Source: Sipunculus nudus (lineage: Eukaryota > Annelida > Sipuncula > Golfingiida > Sipunculidae). From it: a stretch of DNA of 64,000 nucleotides. Below the pieces are notes generated by a model that had not been told where the DNA came from, did no database searches, and saw only the letters and a list, made by a program, of their open reading frames with translations. A program made the translations under genes and the position numbers. Positions 1 to 13,969 of this stretch are shown here, in pieces. The stretch lies in NCBI GenBank assembly GCA_026874595.1, contig CM049306.1:5782019-5846018 (forward strand), given 5' to 3'. Every line of letters begins with the position of its first letter. Within the stretch, counting starts at the first letter, position 1.

Positions 1-1474
1 CCACTTACCAGCTTTTTATTTATATATAATAAGTGACCTGTGCAGTTTATTTGAACTTCATGTGAAGCACTTAGCCAATAAGTTGTAGCCAGCTTTCTTT
101 TGTTGTTCCTTCATATCTAAGTATTAAATCACTGATTTATTATTATTCACATATATAAGTTGGGATAGACTTTGCTTCGATTTTTCTTTAAAGAGCGCAG
201 CTGATTGACAATTTATTATTGCTTCCAATGACAAGCGCTTTTGTCAGAGTTGCCTGTCTTTATGTCTTGTAATTTTGCATGCATCCGAAGGTTTGGAGAT
301 AATAGATGAACCATGTGGGCCAGATACGGTGTGACAGATATTATGTACAAATGTATTTTATGATTCATTCAGTTGTTTTAAATAAACATTCTGAAATAAG
401 ACTTCCAGTTGTCACTTTGTATACCTGAAGTGAGTATATCCAGTTATATGTTTGGCTGATGATTTTTGTGTGTTGAGGCTTGACGATGAGTCCATGGGTG
501 AAGTGTACTCGATGAGTGCTCATGAGCAACAGACGACGGTATACTTGCGCAGATCATGATTTTCTCCAAGGTGTGTGTGTGTGGGGGGGGGGGGGGGGAG
601 GGGCTCAATTGTCTATAAATGTCTATAAACACATGGTTACACGGAGGGCAGCTGATGTTGTAGGGCCCTCCCCAAGAAAAATGTCGGTATTCAGGAAGGC
701 AGTATTATCCGTCTACTTGTCCAGGATTTAAAAAAAGAAAATGTGGAGAATCATAAATTTTTTACTTCTCCTTGTTGGAGGATTTTGGACATCTCCATGA
801 TGGAGGATTTTAAACATTACATGCTTCATTCGAACCATCTACACTGTTTTTACTTCTAATTGTCTGTGATGCCCAATCATTGTTTCATAGTTATATGTAC
901 AGTTACAGATACAAAAATTACAAAATTTAAATCCTATAATCGCCTGAACATCACAAAATTTAACCCACTCATTCTTTAATTTGCCCTACTGCCAACTCGG
1001 CAGGCAATACGGTACATCAATATGACAAATTGTGACCGGCACTAGGTATTAGAACCCTAACTTGCGCTCCTTTCGAGTTAATGTTATCAGCCTTCAACAG
1101 TTACATTTGGCATTACAATCATATTTATATAATAAATGATCTAGACGATTTGGGCGTGAAGGAATTCATGTTACACCACCATTACTTGCTTTCATAATTC
1201 AAAAGGACAGCCTGGATGAAATTATTTTTTGACATTTTCGCAAAACCGTATTTCAGGCGTTTTCATCATCTTAAGAGGATATTTCTAAAGAATTAATTGC
1301 TCTTTAATTTTGCATTAAAAAAATAAATTTTAAACGTGTGTTCCCCTTTTGTAAAGCTGGTATAGGTAATTTTTGGTAAAAAGCTCTTTTAAAAATAAGC
1401 TTTATCAAGAGTGGCACACAAACACAAGAGTGGCATGCACAAACACATAAATCAGCAGATATATGCAGTTATTT
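1..1474. other. gene-free flank, AT-rich
   Basis: No coding region with recognisable homology was seen here. Short open frames at 444-731 depend on a GT-rich stretch that runs into a 16-base G tract (583-598) and are low complexity. An AATAAA hexamer near 379-384 follows ordinary AT-rich DNA and could be the polyadenylation signal of a gene entering from the left, but no exon supports that. Confidence 0.5.
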
Positions 1475-2068
1475 TAAGATGACGTTTAAGACTATAAACA
1501 TATACGTTAAAATGACGTTAAAGACTGAACATAGATGTAAAAATGACGTTTAAGACTATGAGCATAGATGTAAAGATGACGTTAAAGACTATGAACATAG
1601 ATGTAAAGATGACGTTTAAGACTATGAACATAGATGTAAAGATGACGTTTAAGACTATGAACATAGATGTAAAGATGACGTTTAAGACTATGAACATAGA
1701 TGTAAAGATGACTTTAAAGACTATGAACATAGATGTTAGGATGACATTTAAGACTATGAACATAGATGTAAAGATGACATTTAAGACTAAGAACTTAGAT
1801 GTAAAGATGACGTTTAAGACTATGAACGTAGATGTTAAGATGACATTTAAGACTATGAACATATATTTTAAGATGACATTTAAGACTATGAACATAGATG
1901 TAAAGATGACGTTTAAGACTATGAACATAGATGTTAAGATGACATTTAAGACTATGAACATAGATGTTAAGATAACTTTTAAGATTAAGACTATGAACAT
2001 AGATGTTAAGATGACGTTTAAGATAATAAACATAAATGTTAAGATGACGTTTAAGACTATGAGTAAGA
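1475..2068. repeat. 33-bp minisatellite, about 18 copies
   Basis: About 18 tandem copies of a 33-bp unit, recognisable by the recurring core GACRTTTAAGACTATGAACA, with substitutions and a few indels near both ends. Because 33 is divisible by 3 and the unit lacks stops in one frame per strand, it is open on both strands: an 11-residue period MTFKTMNIDVK on plus and MFIVLNVILTS on minus. No ordinary unique coding sequence is attached at either side, so a non-coding minisatellite is the better reading. Confidence 0.9.
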
Positions 2069-5000
2069 TGTTAAGTTTAATTGGACCAAGGTAGTTGAAT
2101 CATCAAGACCTTAACAATGAAAGACTGGTGAAGCACTGCATGGCTCGAGAATTTAGTGGCCGAATTCATTAAAGCCAGATATGCAGTTGGCCTGAGGCTG
2201 GGGTCCGATCAGACTGTGGTATCAGTGTCTTATAGATTATTCTGTGCCGTTCACATGCACTGAGGAACTTGTATGGAGTTAAGAAATTCTGCAATGTGAC
2301 ACTTAGTGGCTGGCACCCTCTACATAAATGTTCCCAGCAGGTGGCGTCTGATCTTTCCATGGATCTTGCGGGAATAAACACCTGTAAATAATATTTTTAG
2401 AATGATTCCAAAAAAGTTTACACCGGAATATTATATATGCGGCAGGGTTCTTAACGAAATGACGAAATGTAAACTGCATTCTTGGGGAAACTGAAGTATA
2501 ATCACTTCGATGGAGGCACAAATATCCATTTCGGAGTTCCCAGCTGGACTCTGTGTACACCTGAATTTAAGAATTAGCATTTTAATTCGAAATTTGAAAC
2601 TGAGATTGTCTTCTTGAATTTCCATTGAAATAGCTTTTAGTCAAGACTTCCGAACTTCAAAGTTATTTGAGGAGTTGTCCATCATTTTAATTTCATTTAA
2701 CTTGAAACATGACACATTTTGCAATTTTGCGAACAGCAGCAAATGCAGTTTCCCGCACTCACGTCCATGAATATGTGTTATTGAGACGTTCGCCACACGT
2801 GTCGACATATGTTTTATAGAGGCTCCCATCAGTTAATTGGAGAAGCCCATGAATTATGTTTTCAAGGCGCTTCGGCAGCAATATACTTTTTGCTATTTCT
2901 GCTTACAAACCTCAGAACTGTGCTTCACTTTGTGTATTCCCTGCTATGAGCTACAAACATGGTCACTGTTTAAGCCGACGTACTGCATGTTATAACCACT
3001 TTTGACACATCCAATTAAAAATATTGCAAATTATAGGGTCGCCGCACAAGAAGATGTATTGTACCTGCAGACCTAAAGGTCGGGGGTATATGGTTTTAGC
3101 TTATTTGCGAGACCGACCCCTCCACATGCAGTATGACGATCATACAAAACATCACCTTTCTCAAGTTTCGGCTTGATGGATTTTCGAGACATCTGATGGT
3201 GTTCTTAATCTTGGAAAGCTGTAATCTTTTCATGTTTTGCAGTTTTCTTCTTCCAAGATAGTGCCACGTAATATGAGCAGGAAAAATATAATTTTATAAC
3301 AGACGGTGACACAACTAAATCGTCTGACATTTTACAATCACATATATAGACACGGTCAGATTTCTTAGCATGTTCAAAATATAGTCAAAACCTGGGGACA
3401 GTGATCTTAATTGAACGTTTGTTTATTTTTATTGATGCTTTAGTATTATTCATCCAGAAACTTCTATTAATTGACTGCAGGGGTTTTGAATGCTCATTGG
3501 TATTCGTTAGCATTAACTTTTATACAAAATTTGTGACATCCCCTCGACCCTCTCATTTTTACATCGGGACACTAAAATGAATCTATGAATTTAGCATGAC
3601 CATATACATAATCGGGAAACGGAACTATTTAAATTTATCTCTGTTTTGAGTGCAGTTTATACATAGGTCAAATTTTTCAAAAATGGATTAGAGGATTGTC
3701 CTGAATTATATTATGCCCGTAGATGTATACGAGTCAGTTATGCATTGCACAAGATGTTTTATGCCACCTACTATATCATTTTTGACAACATATATTTATC
3801 GCCACGAACCACCTGTTTGAAAGGAATCATTACTGATCTGATTTAATCTTGAATGGCTCCACGCAGTGTTCTGAAATTTGATGATCCTATTGATCATGGA
3901 TCTAGCTTTAACGGGAAGTCGTACTAGACTGAGGCGCCACATACAATCTCTGTTTACGAAATTTAACTGTTCAGAATTTCTAAGATTAACTTCTTGAATT
4001 GCTCTTAAAGTTGATGTACCCTATGTTCATGGATTATCTTATTCGCTGAACAATACTTTGTCCCACAACCCCTGTGCCTTTTTATGCAGTTTTCTCTCTA
4101 CATGCAAACATTGCAAAGTGCTTTTGCTTAAAGCTAATCAATTGGTAATGTTGAAATCAAGCTGGGCAATTGATGTCAGTGCCCGGGAAATTGAGCCGGG
4201 TTTTGTAAATTTCCGGCCCGCAAGATATTATGGCATCACATATGCCTAACTATCTAAATTCACTGTAAAATGTATGTAGTTTTCAAGAATGGGTTCCAGA
4301 GGTGAACATATTTCTAACTGGCTTCAAGACTGATGAATAAAATGAAGTGACGCAAAATCTCTATCATCTGTATTTCCATGTATTGGCATAATAACACTTC
4401 ATTGACTAATGGGACTCAAGATTTAATTTGGCAATTTAAATAAAGATTTATGAAAAAGATGCAATAACATAGAATAAATCTTTACGAGTCATAATGTATT
4501 TTGTTTGGGTGTACCAGCCATTCTTGTTTGATTATTGTTACGTCTAAACTAGAGTTCACTATCGTCGAGAGAGTGTTGAAAGCCGTCGCTCTTAACTGAG
4601 CGATAATAGAGATTAGGCTGTGTATCTTATGTCCTTGAAAATTAGGTCAGAGTAAAAAGTAACTATCAGAGTATCAGCCGCAAATCTTTTACTTGTAAAT
4701 ATGATTCTTGCGAAAGGTCAGTTTCGGAAAATCAGCACAAACACCGGCGAAAGAAAAAAATATCAAGCAGATGGTTTTGCAGACAGGGGCTACTAAATTC
4801 CCCATTTAAGTTTAAGTTAAATGATTTATACGATTTTTTATGTGTAATTTTTAATGCATTTTAGATTGTTATCTGACACAAAGTATCAGGGAAGTATTCA
4901 GGTGCAGCAGATTTGAGACACTGAACAAATGCAGGATTAGTTTATACGAGACAATAACTCAGTGAGCGTGCCTTTGTGTGTTTGTATTTACATTAACAAA

Positions 5001-5436
5001 ACCAGGGGCCTTAAAGGCTTGCAGCTTACTGAAACAAGCTGAACTAATTTATATGACATGGTTTTCATGCTGTTATACGGGCCATGGAAAATGATAACCA
5101 TGCATGCCGATTAAACGCTTATATATGAACAAGTGCTGTCTCATCATTTCATAAACATACGTTATGATTCGTATGCTTGGGCCACAGAAATATGTCATGA
5201 CACGCCTGTTAAAGATGCATAATTATTCTGTCAAATGTTATACATGTCATTTGCCCAAACAATGTGGATTATAACACTTTGGTATAACCAGTGTGCCTAT
5301 TTGCATATGAAATAACCCTCACATCGTTGTTATGTTGTACTATTTTTCATATCAAACGGTACCGGAAATAAGCGATATGATACGCACAAAAGTATATACA
5401 TTGTTTTCATGGGTTCTGTGGTGTACACCTATAAAT
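2069..5436. other. intergenic region before the first LRR-Ig gene
   Basis: No supported gene. Short overlapping open frames on the minus strand at 2169-2829 show no recognisable domain. The sequence contains a CTCF-like 13-mer at 2334-2346. Just before the first LRR-Ig gene there is a perfect octamer ATTTGCAT at 5299-5306, about 130 bases upstream of the preferred start codon; whether it acts as a promoter element is unknown. Confidence 0.45.
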
Positions 5437-6744
5437 ATGGTGGCTGATGTTTTACTGGTCGCAATTTCTGCTTCCTTGGTGCTATTAAGCGGTTGCTATG
5501 GCAACTGTGATGACAAGATGGGGTTAGATGCTAGGTGCCATTGCACAGATAATCAGATAGCCTGTACAGAACTAGGACTTCAAGAATTCTCCCCCAGAAA
5601 AACGCTGACCAGAATCAAGACTATTAAACTTCCGGGCAATAAACTTTCATACATCGCGGATATCTGCACGTACCTGCCGGGTCTGACACATGTTAACTTG
5701 TCTTACAACAGGGTCGTCTCATTGGAATACATCGGGGGTTGCAAGCTGGAATATCTAGATTTATCAAACAATCAGTTATTGTCGTCACGTCTAAGTGACG
5801 TAATCTCAAGTGGAAAAACGCTGAAGACCCTAATCCTGAAGAATAATGAAATCTGCACTCTGTCACGTGATGCATTCCGTGAGATGGAGCTTTTGGTAGG
5901 TTTAAATCTTGCTGGGAACTGTTTATCACAGATTGATCTTGACTATTTTGCTAACATGTCTGTACTGAGGTATTTGATTCTAAGAAACAATAAAATAAGA
6001 ACAATAAACATGGCGGCAACGTTTGACAATCTTCAGTTCCTTGATCTACGGAACAACCTTCTCGTCATCCCACCGGATCTTCCAAACGGAAGTCAGCTCG
6101 CCCAGGTTATCTCATTAAATGGAAATTCACTGCACTGTGATTGTAAGATTGGTTCATTTCTAAAGTACTGCATGAAGAACTTCACCGTGACTTGGGCGTG
6201 TGAATGGCATGGGAATTCTTTACTAATTCCATTCGCCATGTGTAGTTACACCTACATGGAAGAAATCAGAGCGGATGTTCCTACGTCATGCTCACTTACA
6301 TCAAACGGTCAGGCTCTGTTGACAGAATATAGTCAGAAACCAGAGTGTGCGCCGCCATTCGTCCACGTGACCCATTTGTCAGAAGCGGGCCGTGTGCAAT
6401 GCGTGGTGCACTCAGGCTCCATGTTGAAGATGGACGTATCCTCACTTTACATGAACGCAGAAATTCACGCCGAGAGCAAAGGAGAGAGCAATATCACTGC
6501 TTCCTGCAGTGCGCATGCATCAGGGACCTACAAATGTACGGGATCAAACGCTTTTGGTAGTACTGTACGGTATATTGAAATAAACGTTCCAGCCACATCT
6601 TCGGTCGGGTATATTATCTTTCATGTGATATTTCTTGTGATCGTAGTGTTATTGGTAGGATATACTGCTGGTAGGAACGTTTTGCTGACTATCCGGAGTA
6701 ATAACAATGTCGAAGAAGCAACTGTTCTTCTTCTTGTTCATTAG
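5437..6744 (+). CDS. LRR-Ig type I membrane receptor (copy 1, most divergent)
   Basis: Probable cell-surface recognition protein of 435 residues in one exon. The chosen ATG (5437) puts a hydrophobic signal peptide at residues 1-22; an in-frame ATG at 5332 would add 35 residues in front of it. Domains seen: LRR N-cap cysteines C34, C36, C43; about seven leucine-rich repeats (roughly 60-225, e.g. LEYLDLSNNQL, LRYLILRNNKI); LRR C-cap with C234, C236, C245, C255, C269, C285; one Ig-like domain (about 304-384) with C322 and C367 in the I-set-like ASGTYKCTGSNAFG; a transmembrane helix at about 391-410; and a tail of about 25 residues. It is the most diverged member of the downstream cluster. The final codons and stop lie in the first unit of a 32-bp minisatellite, so the tail may have been changed by that repeat. 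LRR-Ig proteins are adhesion or immune receptors in animals; ligand and pathway cannot be read from sequence. Confidence 0.88.
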   Translation: MVADVLLVAISASLVLLSGCYGNCDDKMGLDARCHCTDNQIACTELGLQEFSPRKTLTRIKTIKLPGNKLSYIADICTYLPGLTHVNLSYNRVVSLEYIGGCKLEYLDLSNNQLLSSRLSDVISSGKTLKTLILKNNEICTLSRDAFREMELLVGLNLAGNCLSQIDLDYFANMSVLRYLILRNNKIRTINMAATFDNLQFLDLRNNLLVIPPDLPNGSQLAQVISLNGNSLHCDCKIGSFLKYCMKNFTVTWACEWHGNSLLIPFAMCSYTYMEEIRADVPTSCSLTSNGQALLTEYSQKPECAPPFVHVTHLSEAGRVQCVVHSGSMLKMDVSSLYMNAEIHAESKGESNITASCSAHASGTYKCTGSNAFGSTVRYIEINVPATSSVGYIIFHVIFLVIVVLLVGYTAGRNVLLTIRSNNNVEEATVLLLVH

Positions 6745-8582
6745 TACACGCAGTATTACTTCTGCTTGTTTATTAGTACACTCAGTATTACTTCTTGTTA
6801 ATTAGTACACGCAGTATTACCTCTCCTTGTTTATTAGTACACGCAGTATTACTTCTCCTTGTTCATTAGTACACGCAGTATTACTTCTCCTTGTTCATTA
6901 GTACACGCAGTATTACTTCTACTTGTTTATTAGTACACGCAGTATTACTTCTCCTTGTTCATTAGTACACGCAGTATTACTTCTCCTTGTTTATTAGTAC
7001 ACTCAGTATTACTTCTCCTTGTTAATTAGTACACGCAGTATTACCTCTCCTTGTTTATTAGTACACGCAGTATTACTTCTCCTTTTTCATTAGTACACGC
7101 AGTATTACTTCTCCTTGTTCATTAGTACACTCAGTATTACTTCTCCTTGTTCATTAGTACACGCAGTATTACTTCTCCTTGTTCTTTAGTACACGCAGTA
7201 TTACTTCTCCTTGTTCATTGGTACACGCAGTATTACTTCTCCTTGTTCACTGGTACACGCAGTATTACTTCTCCTTGTTCATTAGTACACGCAGTATTAC
7301 TTCTCCTTGTTCATTAGTACACGCAGTATTACTTCTCCTTGTTCATTAGTACACGCAGTATTACTTCTCCTTGTTCATTAGTACACGCAGTATTTCTTCT
7401 CTTTGTTCATTAGAACACGCAGTATTTCTTCTCTTTGTTCATTAGTACACGCAGAATTACTTCTCCTTGTTCATTAGTACACGCAGTATTACTTCTCCTT
7501 GTTCATTAGTACACGCAGTATTACTTCTCCTTGTTTATTAGTACACGCAGTATTACTTCTCCTTGTTCATTAGTACACGCAGTATTACTTCTCCTTGTTC
7601 CTTAGTACACGCAGTATTACTTCTCCTTGTTCATTAGTACACGCAGTATTTCCTCTGTTTGTTCATTTGTACACGCAGTATTACTTCTCCTTGTTCATTA
7701 GTACACGCAGTATTACTTCTCCTTGTTCACTGGTACACGCAGTATTACTTCTCCTTGTTCATTAGTACACGCATTTTCTTCTCTTTGTTCATTAGAACAC
7801 GCAGTATTACTTCTCCTTGTTCATTAGTACACGCAGTATTACTTCTCCTTGTTCATTAGTACACGCAATATTTCTTCTCTTTGTTCATTAGTACACGCAG
7901 TATTACTTCTCCTTGTTCATTAGTACACGCAGTATTACTTCTCCTTGTTCATTAGTACACGCAGTATTACTTCTCCTTGTTCATTAGTACACGCAGTATT
8001 ACTTCTCCTTGTTCATTAGTACACGCAATATTTCTTCTCTTTGTTCATTAGTACACGCAGTATTACTTCTCCTTGTTCATTAGTACACGCAGTATTACTT
8101 CTCCTTGTTCATTAGTACACGCAGTATTACTTCTCCTTGTTCATTAGTACACGCAGTATTACTTCTCCTTGTTTATTAGTACACGCAGTATTACTTCTCC
8201 TTGTTCTTTAGTACACGCAGTATTACTTCTCCTTGTTCATTAGTTCACGCAGTATTACTTCTCCTTGTTCATTAGTACACGCAGTATTACTTCTCCTTGT
8301 TCATTAGTACACGCAGTATTACTTCTCCTTGTTCTTTAGTACACTCAGTATTACTTCTCCTTGTTCATTAGTACACGCAGTATTACTTCTCCTTGTTTAT
8401 TAGTACACGCAGTATTACTTCTCCTTGTTCATTAGTACACGCAGTATTTCTTCTCCTTGTTCATTAGTACACGCAGTATTACTTCTCCTTGTTCTTTAGT
8501 ACACGCAGTATTACTTCTCCTTGTTCATTAGTACACGGAGTATTACTTCTCCTTGTTCACTGGTACACGCAGTATTACTTCC
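6719..8582. repeat. 32-bp minisatellite starting at a stop codon, about 58 copies
   Basis: About 58 direct copies of a 32-bp unit containing TTAGTACACGCAGTATTAC followed by a TTCTCCTTG-like segment. The first unit overlaps the last codons and TAG stop of the upstream LRR-Ig gene, so the unit seems to have been seeded from the 3' end of that gene. Variants (TTCATTAG, TTTATTAG, TTCTTTAG, TTCACTGG) are scattered. The length is not a multiple of three and every unit carries a TAG, so it is not coding. There are no unique spacers, which excludes a CRISPR array. If the gene is transcribed through, the array forms its 3' UTR. Confidence 0.95.
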
Positions 8583-11500
8583 CATTTAATAGCTCATTTA
8601 TAGATCAGTGCCGTCAAGCATTTACATAATGCAACGAGGATTGCACTGTAAGGCTCTATGAAGATATGTTGTCATTTTTTACAACGCCTGATGGCCTAAA
8701 AGTACGCTGTCACGACATAAACCAGACCAATCGTCAGATCTTTTAGTATACTTTGTAACAATACCTGCCATGTGCGAAAATATTCGGTTTTAATCCAGCA
8801 TATTGGAACTCCCTTTGCATGTTTGTTGAATTTCTGACCGCATGAATACAAACATGGCGCGCACTGTTTTCTTTATGACAGCCAACATGTACGCGATACA
8901 GGAAACGACTCATTACCAAGGAGATGGATTTTCAGTTTGGTATGTGATTTCACAGATATTCTCTGTTTTAATTCATCATTTGTAGTAAATTTAATATTAT
9001 CGACTGTTTACCACGATATTAATGCAACAGGAAACATGATCGTTGCAGCACATTCCCCCGTATGACTTGTATCACGACACAAGTTGAGCCGGTGGCTCAG
9101 TACACGATTTAAGGATCGATTCATAGGATCGGACGACTGTTTACTGACAGGGGTACATTATCGTGTAGTGTGACGGCCAAAGCGACGACATTTTGTCTGC
9201 GTCGGTGTCCGACAAAGTCGGCCAGTTTTGTTTATTTTGGTAGAGTCATAGTTCACGTTCTGTGATGGACACTTGGTAGATATTCAGAATGGCGGGACCG
9301 AAGAAGTCGACGGAGCTATAAACATTTTATAAGAGTTAAATATAAAGCCCATAGTGAGAGAAAACATGCAGCGAAATGAGAGAAACCTTTAAATTGGGAC
9401 TGCTGCCATATCAAGTCAAGCGCACTCAGTAATACTTGATGTTTAAAGGCAATCCAAATACCGTTCATGGGGCTGGATTCAACACAATTTTTCATTGCAG
9501 TGATTTTCTATCATATTTTGCGATGTTTTTCTTTCATCCATTTTTTATATATTTTATCTGATACACCTCAGAGAGTGGCCAGGTATGTAATGGATCTTCA
9601 CACTTATACGGCATGTAATAATAAATGTTAAATCCTATATGCTGCTGTTGAGGTTTGTGGTATGTAAGAGTCAAATAAAAAAGGATCATAATTTCACAGG
9701 ATAGAAAAATACATATCACTTCTTTAATAGGGAGCACTTTTCCGTTGAGTGGACACTGAGAGCTGAGACACTTTACACGATCACCGTTTTATAGTTTTAT
9801 AGGTATGTTGATTTTTATACATTCAGAAGTATTTTTCCATGATAACAATGATTTTAATAGTTCGGCCGATTTATGGTTGTTTGAAAAAAACTTTTTCAAA
9901 AGAAAGCCTGGGGGGGGGGGGGGGGGGGATTGCACACACTTCTAAGGGTCCTCAATCTCTTGGGGACTTTGAAACCCCCGCCAGAATCTACTAATCAGTC
10001 GATCGTTCATACATGCACGTTTCATGAATAAAAACATTGTCATGGTTCAGAAACACGGTTCCACCAGGCGAGTGGCAGAACATCTGCGTACGAATGGGCG
10101 GCTTCTACTCGAGGACAAAGGAGTAGCCCCTTATAATTATTCCTTTGTGGAATTATGATTATGGTACTTAAGAAAAAAATATATCATGATGATTCCGATT
10201 ACCTCCGAAAATGTAATGGATTACGATTGCAGTTTTACTCTACCCCTCTACAAATTTTATTACATTAATATTACATTCTGCATAAATTTGCTGAAAGACA
10301 ATACAACGATCTAAGGCTGAAGTTGATTCTTTGCTAAACGCTTTCATCGAAATTTATCAACCTGCTTTCTTTTTATCTGGGAGAGTTGTCAATTTTGCAT
10401 CAGACCTGCTTATTCCGTGACAATTACAGTACTTAAACAAAAAATGTAATACTGTTGGAACATATTTTTTCTTGGCCTATCTTTTTTCACATTGGCAGCT
10501 ATATGTTTCGCGTACAAGAGTCTTCAACGACATATGCATGTGTATACAAATGACGCATGTGTCTGTTAAAATTCTTTAGACTATATACCCTCACCTGACT
10601 AAACTGAATAAACATCGTGTTTTACGATGTCGCCTGAACTTAAACTAATACAAAGCATCATTCATATAATTTCACGGTAGAATGCTTCTTTATACAATCG
10701 TTATATCTACGATATTTCCCAAGCAATGAAGCTGTCGGAGCTATGTTGTTTATCGGAAGAAAAACTTCTCACTTAAAAATTGGTACACCTTGTATATACT
10801 TCACGTCTCTTTCCAAAAGTGATTTTTTTGGTGTGATTTCTGGAATAGAATAATTTTTCTTTCTATGTTGATATTTTCGGGGTAGGGTGTTCCTGGAGAA
10901 TTCTAGCAGAAGTAATCTTTATATCATATAAGTGTAAAACATGACAAAAGTTCCTGCAAATACCTTAGAATTGAAATATGCGTCGTTTAGTTCCAATCAG
11001 CTCATTACAAATATTTGCGTCAGATAGAGCCGTGGATTTTCCACGGGTGCAGCTAGTATTCAGTATTTTCAGATAAATAGAGATTTATCTCTTTAACTCT
11101 TAATATACTCACTTCAGTAAGTTGTACAAAATTTACAAAATAAAACCTTAAATTCTTGGTTTTAACATATTTATTTTAACAGGATTACAAATATGCTTCC
11201 CTGTAAATATCTAACACAAAACAAATGTAAATAACAACATCTTCAATGCATAGAAATCGGGTGTCGCGTCGCTTATTTGGAAACATAGTCCTCGAACGGA
11301 TCGCGATACATATTCGCCTTAGCGTTCGCTCTAGCCTGACTCTTTGCACAGGTAAAAACCACAAGAAACTGTGGCTTTGTATTTTAAACAATTCAACAAC
11401 ATTTGACCTGTTACCTGGGCAAGCTTGCTTGTGGGTTCTTGGTCAAAAGATTTAGGCACTTTTCATGCACAACATAATGCAGAGCAGTATTTTTAAGATC

Positions 11501-12989
11501 AGCCTGGGCAAACTATTGGTCACAAGCAGCTTATCAAGTGTACAACCTGTATACATGTATTGATTGAGAAGAATAGAATGCCAAATAGAAAATAAAACAA
11601 AATTACAGACTTCTTCACACACTCTCAGAGAGGGTAAGTTTTTCCCCTGGTTCATAAGCTTGTATGCAGTAAACCATGGTCATTGGTCATTTGTGTATCT
11701 TTACACTTTTCTTTATTGACAGTAAGAAAATATTATGTGATATTCATTAAGTCTTGTCTCGATGAAGTTGATATGATCCTAAACTTGTCCAAACGCATTT
11801 TTAATCCATTCACCTTTGGAGGGATTCCCACTCTCTGGTACTTCTCGCATTCACGTGTGAGCTTCGCTCAGACTTATTGCGGTCGTGAGCAATTTATTGC
11901 ATCGTTTTCCACTCCTATAAAAGCTATAATGGAGATGAATTTTATATTTAACGTGAAAAACTTTACACCGTATGAATGGGACAATGAAGGGGGCCCACAA
12001 GAATACGTCCAAATAAATTAAACTTGAACTCAACCTGTGCAAATTGTACTTGGGAAACATTTCGAGGACCCCATTGGTGACGATAAAAAAAGAACAGGAC
12101 GATGTCCTGAATGTGTCATAGTCAACATTCGAGAGAGGACGAATTGTATAATCAGAGGACAAAGACCGTTTGTTTCTATAGGTGTAAAAGACATTGGTCA
12201 CAGTCCTTTGTGATTACAGAACGAGCAGAGGACGGCGTTTACACTTCGCTTGGAAAAAGAGACGTTCATGTGTTTCAGGAACTATCAGGATAATTACATT
12301 GGAGGCATTTTGGTGTCAGAACTCCTGGTGTTGGCTCTTCATTACCTTGGGTAATATGTTATAATTTTTTATAAATCAATGGGAAACAATAACAACTGAG
12401 GAGTTAAAACTGGTGTCGTGTAGAACATATGCAAAATTTAAACGAATCCGACCCAGTAGATAAGACAGAGGCATATTTGCATGGATCTTTTCTATCAGCG
12501 TTAAAGTGACATAATCAGGAGCAATACAATGCCTATTCTTTCACGCTATCAGTTCAGTTTTTCTTTATACAAAAGTTTCCCCTGCAAAACCATCCCAGCA
12601 CTACCTCCCGTATACTGCTGTTTAACACCTTTTTATGAGTACACACAGTCCACGTGTGTCTGTTTACCATGAAAAAGCCGGGTGACCGGAGGTCCGATCT
12701 TGCGCATGCGCGACAAATCCCACACAGGGCTAGTCCAAACTAGTACATACATATGCGTGAACAATCAGGTCCTCTGATAAATCTCTTCTGGATGGACATT
12801 ACGGTTCATCGGCCGAATGTAAATTTATGGTAAAACCCCTCATGTACAGGAGAAATGAAACGTTTTCAGGACAATAATATGGCAGGTACCGATTTATATC
12901 AAGGAGAGAGGCTATTTCTCGTATTAATTCAACATGCTTTATTGGTAATTAGGCCCCTTTAACATAGGAACCGAATTTAAGTCACTGTG
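8583..12989. other. gene-free interval
   Basis: No coding region supported. It contains a 19-base G tract (9910-9928) and a small perfect hairpin near 11031-11047 (CCGTGGA/TCCACGG). The longest open frames (11683-12021 plus, 11851-12201 minus) overlap on opposite strands, lack domain-like patterns and are considered chance. Confidence 0.45.
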
Positions 12990-13165
12990 ATCAGAAGTTT
13001 GAATACCTATGAGACACAGACTCGCATATCCAAGGCCAATGAGTAAGAAACATTTCAGAACGTTCCATGTAGTCATTTCTGAGACACCAAATATATGGTA
13101 TGAATTTTTATTATCAGATTTTATTTCAATTAAATATTTTTGACAGTTCTGGATAAAAGGTCTTC
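12990..13165 (-). repeat. diverged copy of the 16.35-kb inverted-repeat element
   Basis: The segment around 13060-13160 (GTTCCATGTAGTCATTTCTG, then TATCAGATTTTATTTCA and GACAGTTCTGGATAAAA) matches the left half and spacer of the inverted-repeat element at 16346-16516. Sequence to its left (about 13008-13060) matches the right flank of that element in reverse complement. It is one diverged copy of a small repeat family; no coding capacity is seen. Confidence 0.6.
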
Positions 13166-13969
13166 CCGATTTTCTTCAATATTATTGACCTGAGGAGAGA
13201 TATATAGGGATGTGAAAAAAAATCCTCTTTTTTGTTGGAATTCAAGACACCGATTTATTAAGCTTCAGCCAACATGAATTACTTAATAATCTGTCACGCC
13301 CGAACCACTAGTGCACAAGTCATATACCACAGTCAGAATCATATTAGCTGTGAACCTATCTGTCAGTGACCAGGATTTTTACTATATTTAATGGCGAGCG
13401 CGTACTTCAATGAACTGTGTTGTTTAATGGCGTGAAGCACTACCGAGTTCCTTCCTTTGTATACACAGTATAAGCGGCCTAGACCAAAAGCTTGCATTCA
13501 AATGTCACGAGCGCGTTGGTCATTTGATCAGCAGTCGTGTAAACAAGTTGAACTCTCGTGTGTAGTGTTTTATCAGGAGTAAACCGGACTTAATGATTTA
13601 GTGTGATTACATTGACTCTATTGATCTTCGATTCCTATGCGTTGAACGCAGTGAAGTGTAAGTTTACTTTTAATATATTTTTTTCTTTTGTTTACTCATG
13701 TCTTGTTTATCTCTTTGAGAGTATGTGTGAGTTTCAGCCGGTTAAGTTTACCGTTTCAAAGAGCCTTAAGTGTCCATTCCTTCCGGGGTGTGACAATATT
13801 ATATTATTTCTTTACCATTCAGACCTTCAATATAAATTCTACATTCCTGGATTTGCTCGAGCTCAGAGAATATGAATTGGAGTGACATTATTTCAGGTAT
13901 CCTCGATTCATTACCATTGTTAAGTTTTACTTTCCATGGTATAACAGCTTCGAAGGTCCTCACATTCAT

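Noticed and set aside
1518-2094. Coding regions on both strands
   Set aside because: 33-bp repeat open on both strands by arithmetic only.
6719-8582. CRISPR-like regular repeat array
   Set aside because: Units are contiguous with no unique spacers, and the context is an animal genome.
11683-12201. Opposite-strand open frames of 112 and 116 codons
   Set aside because: They overlap each other, show no domain pattern or signal sequence, and sit in AT-rich unique DNA.
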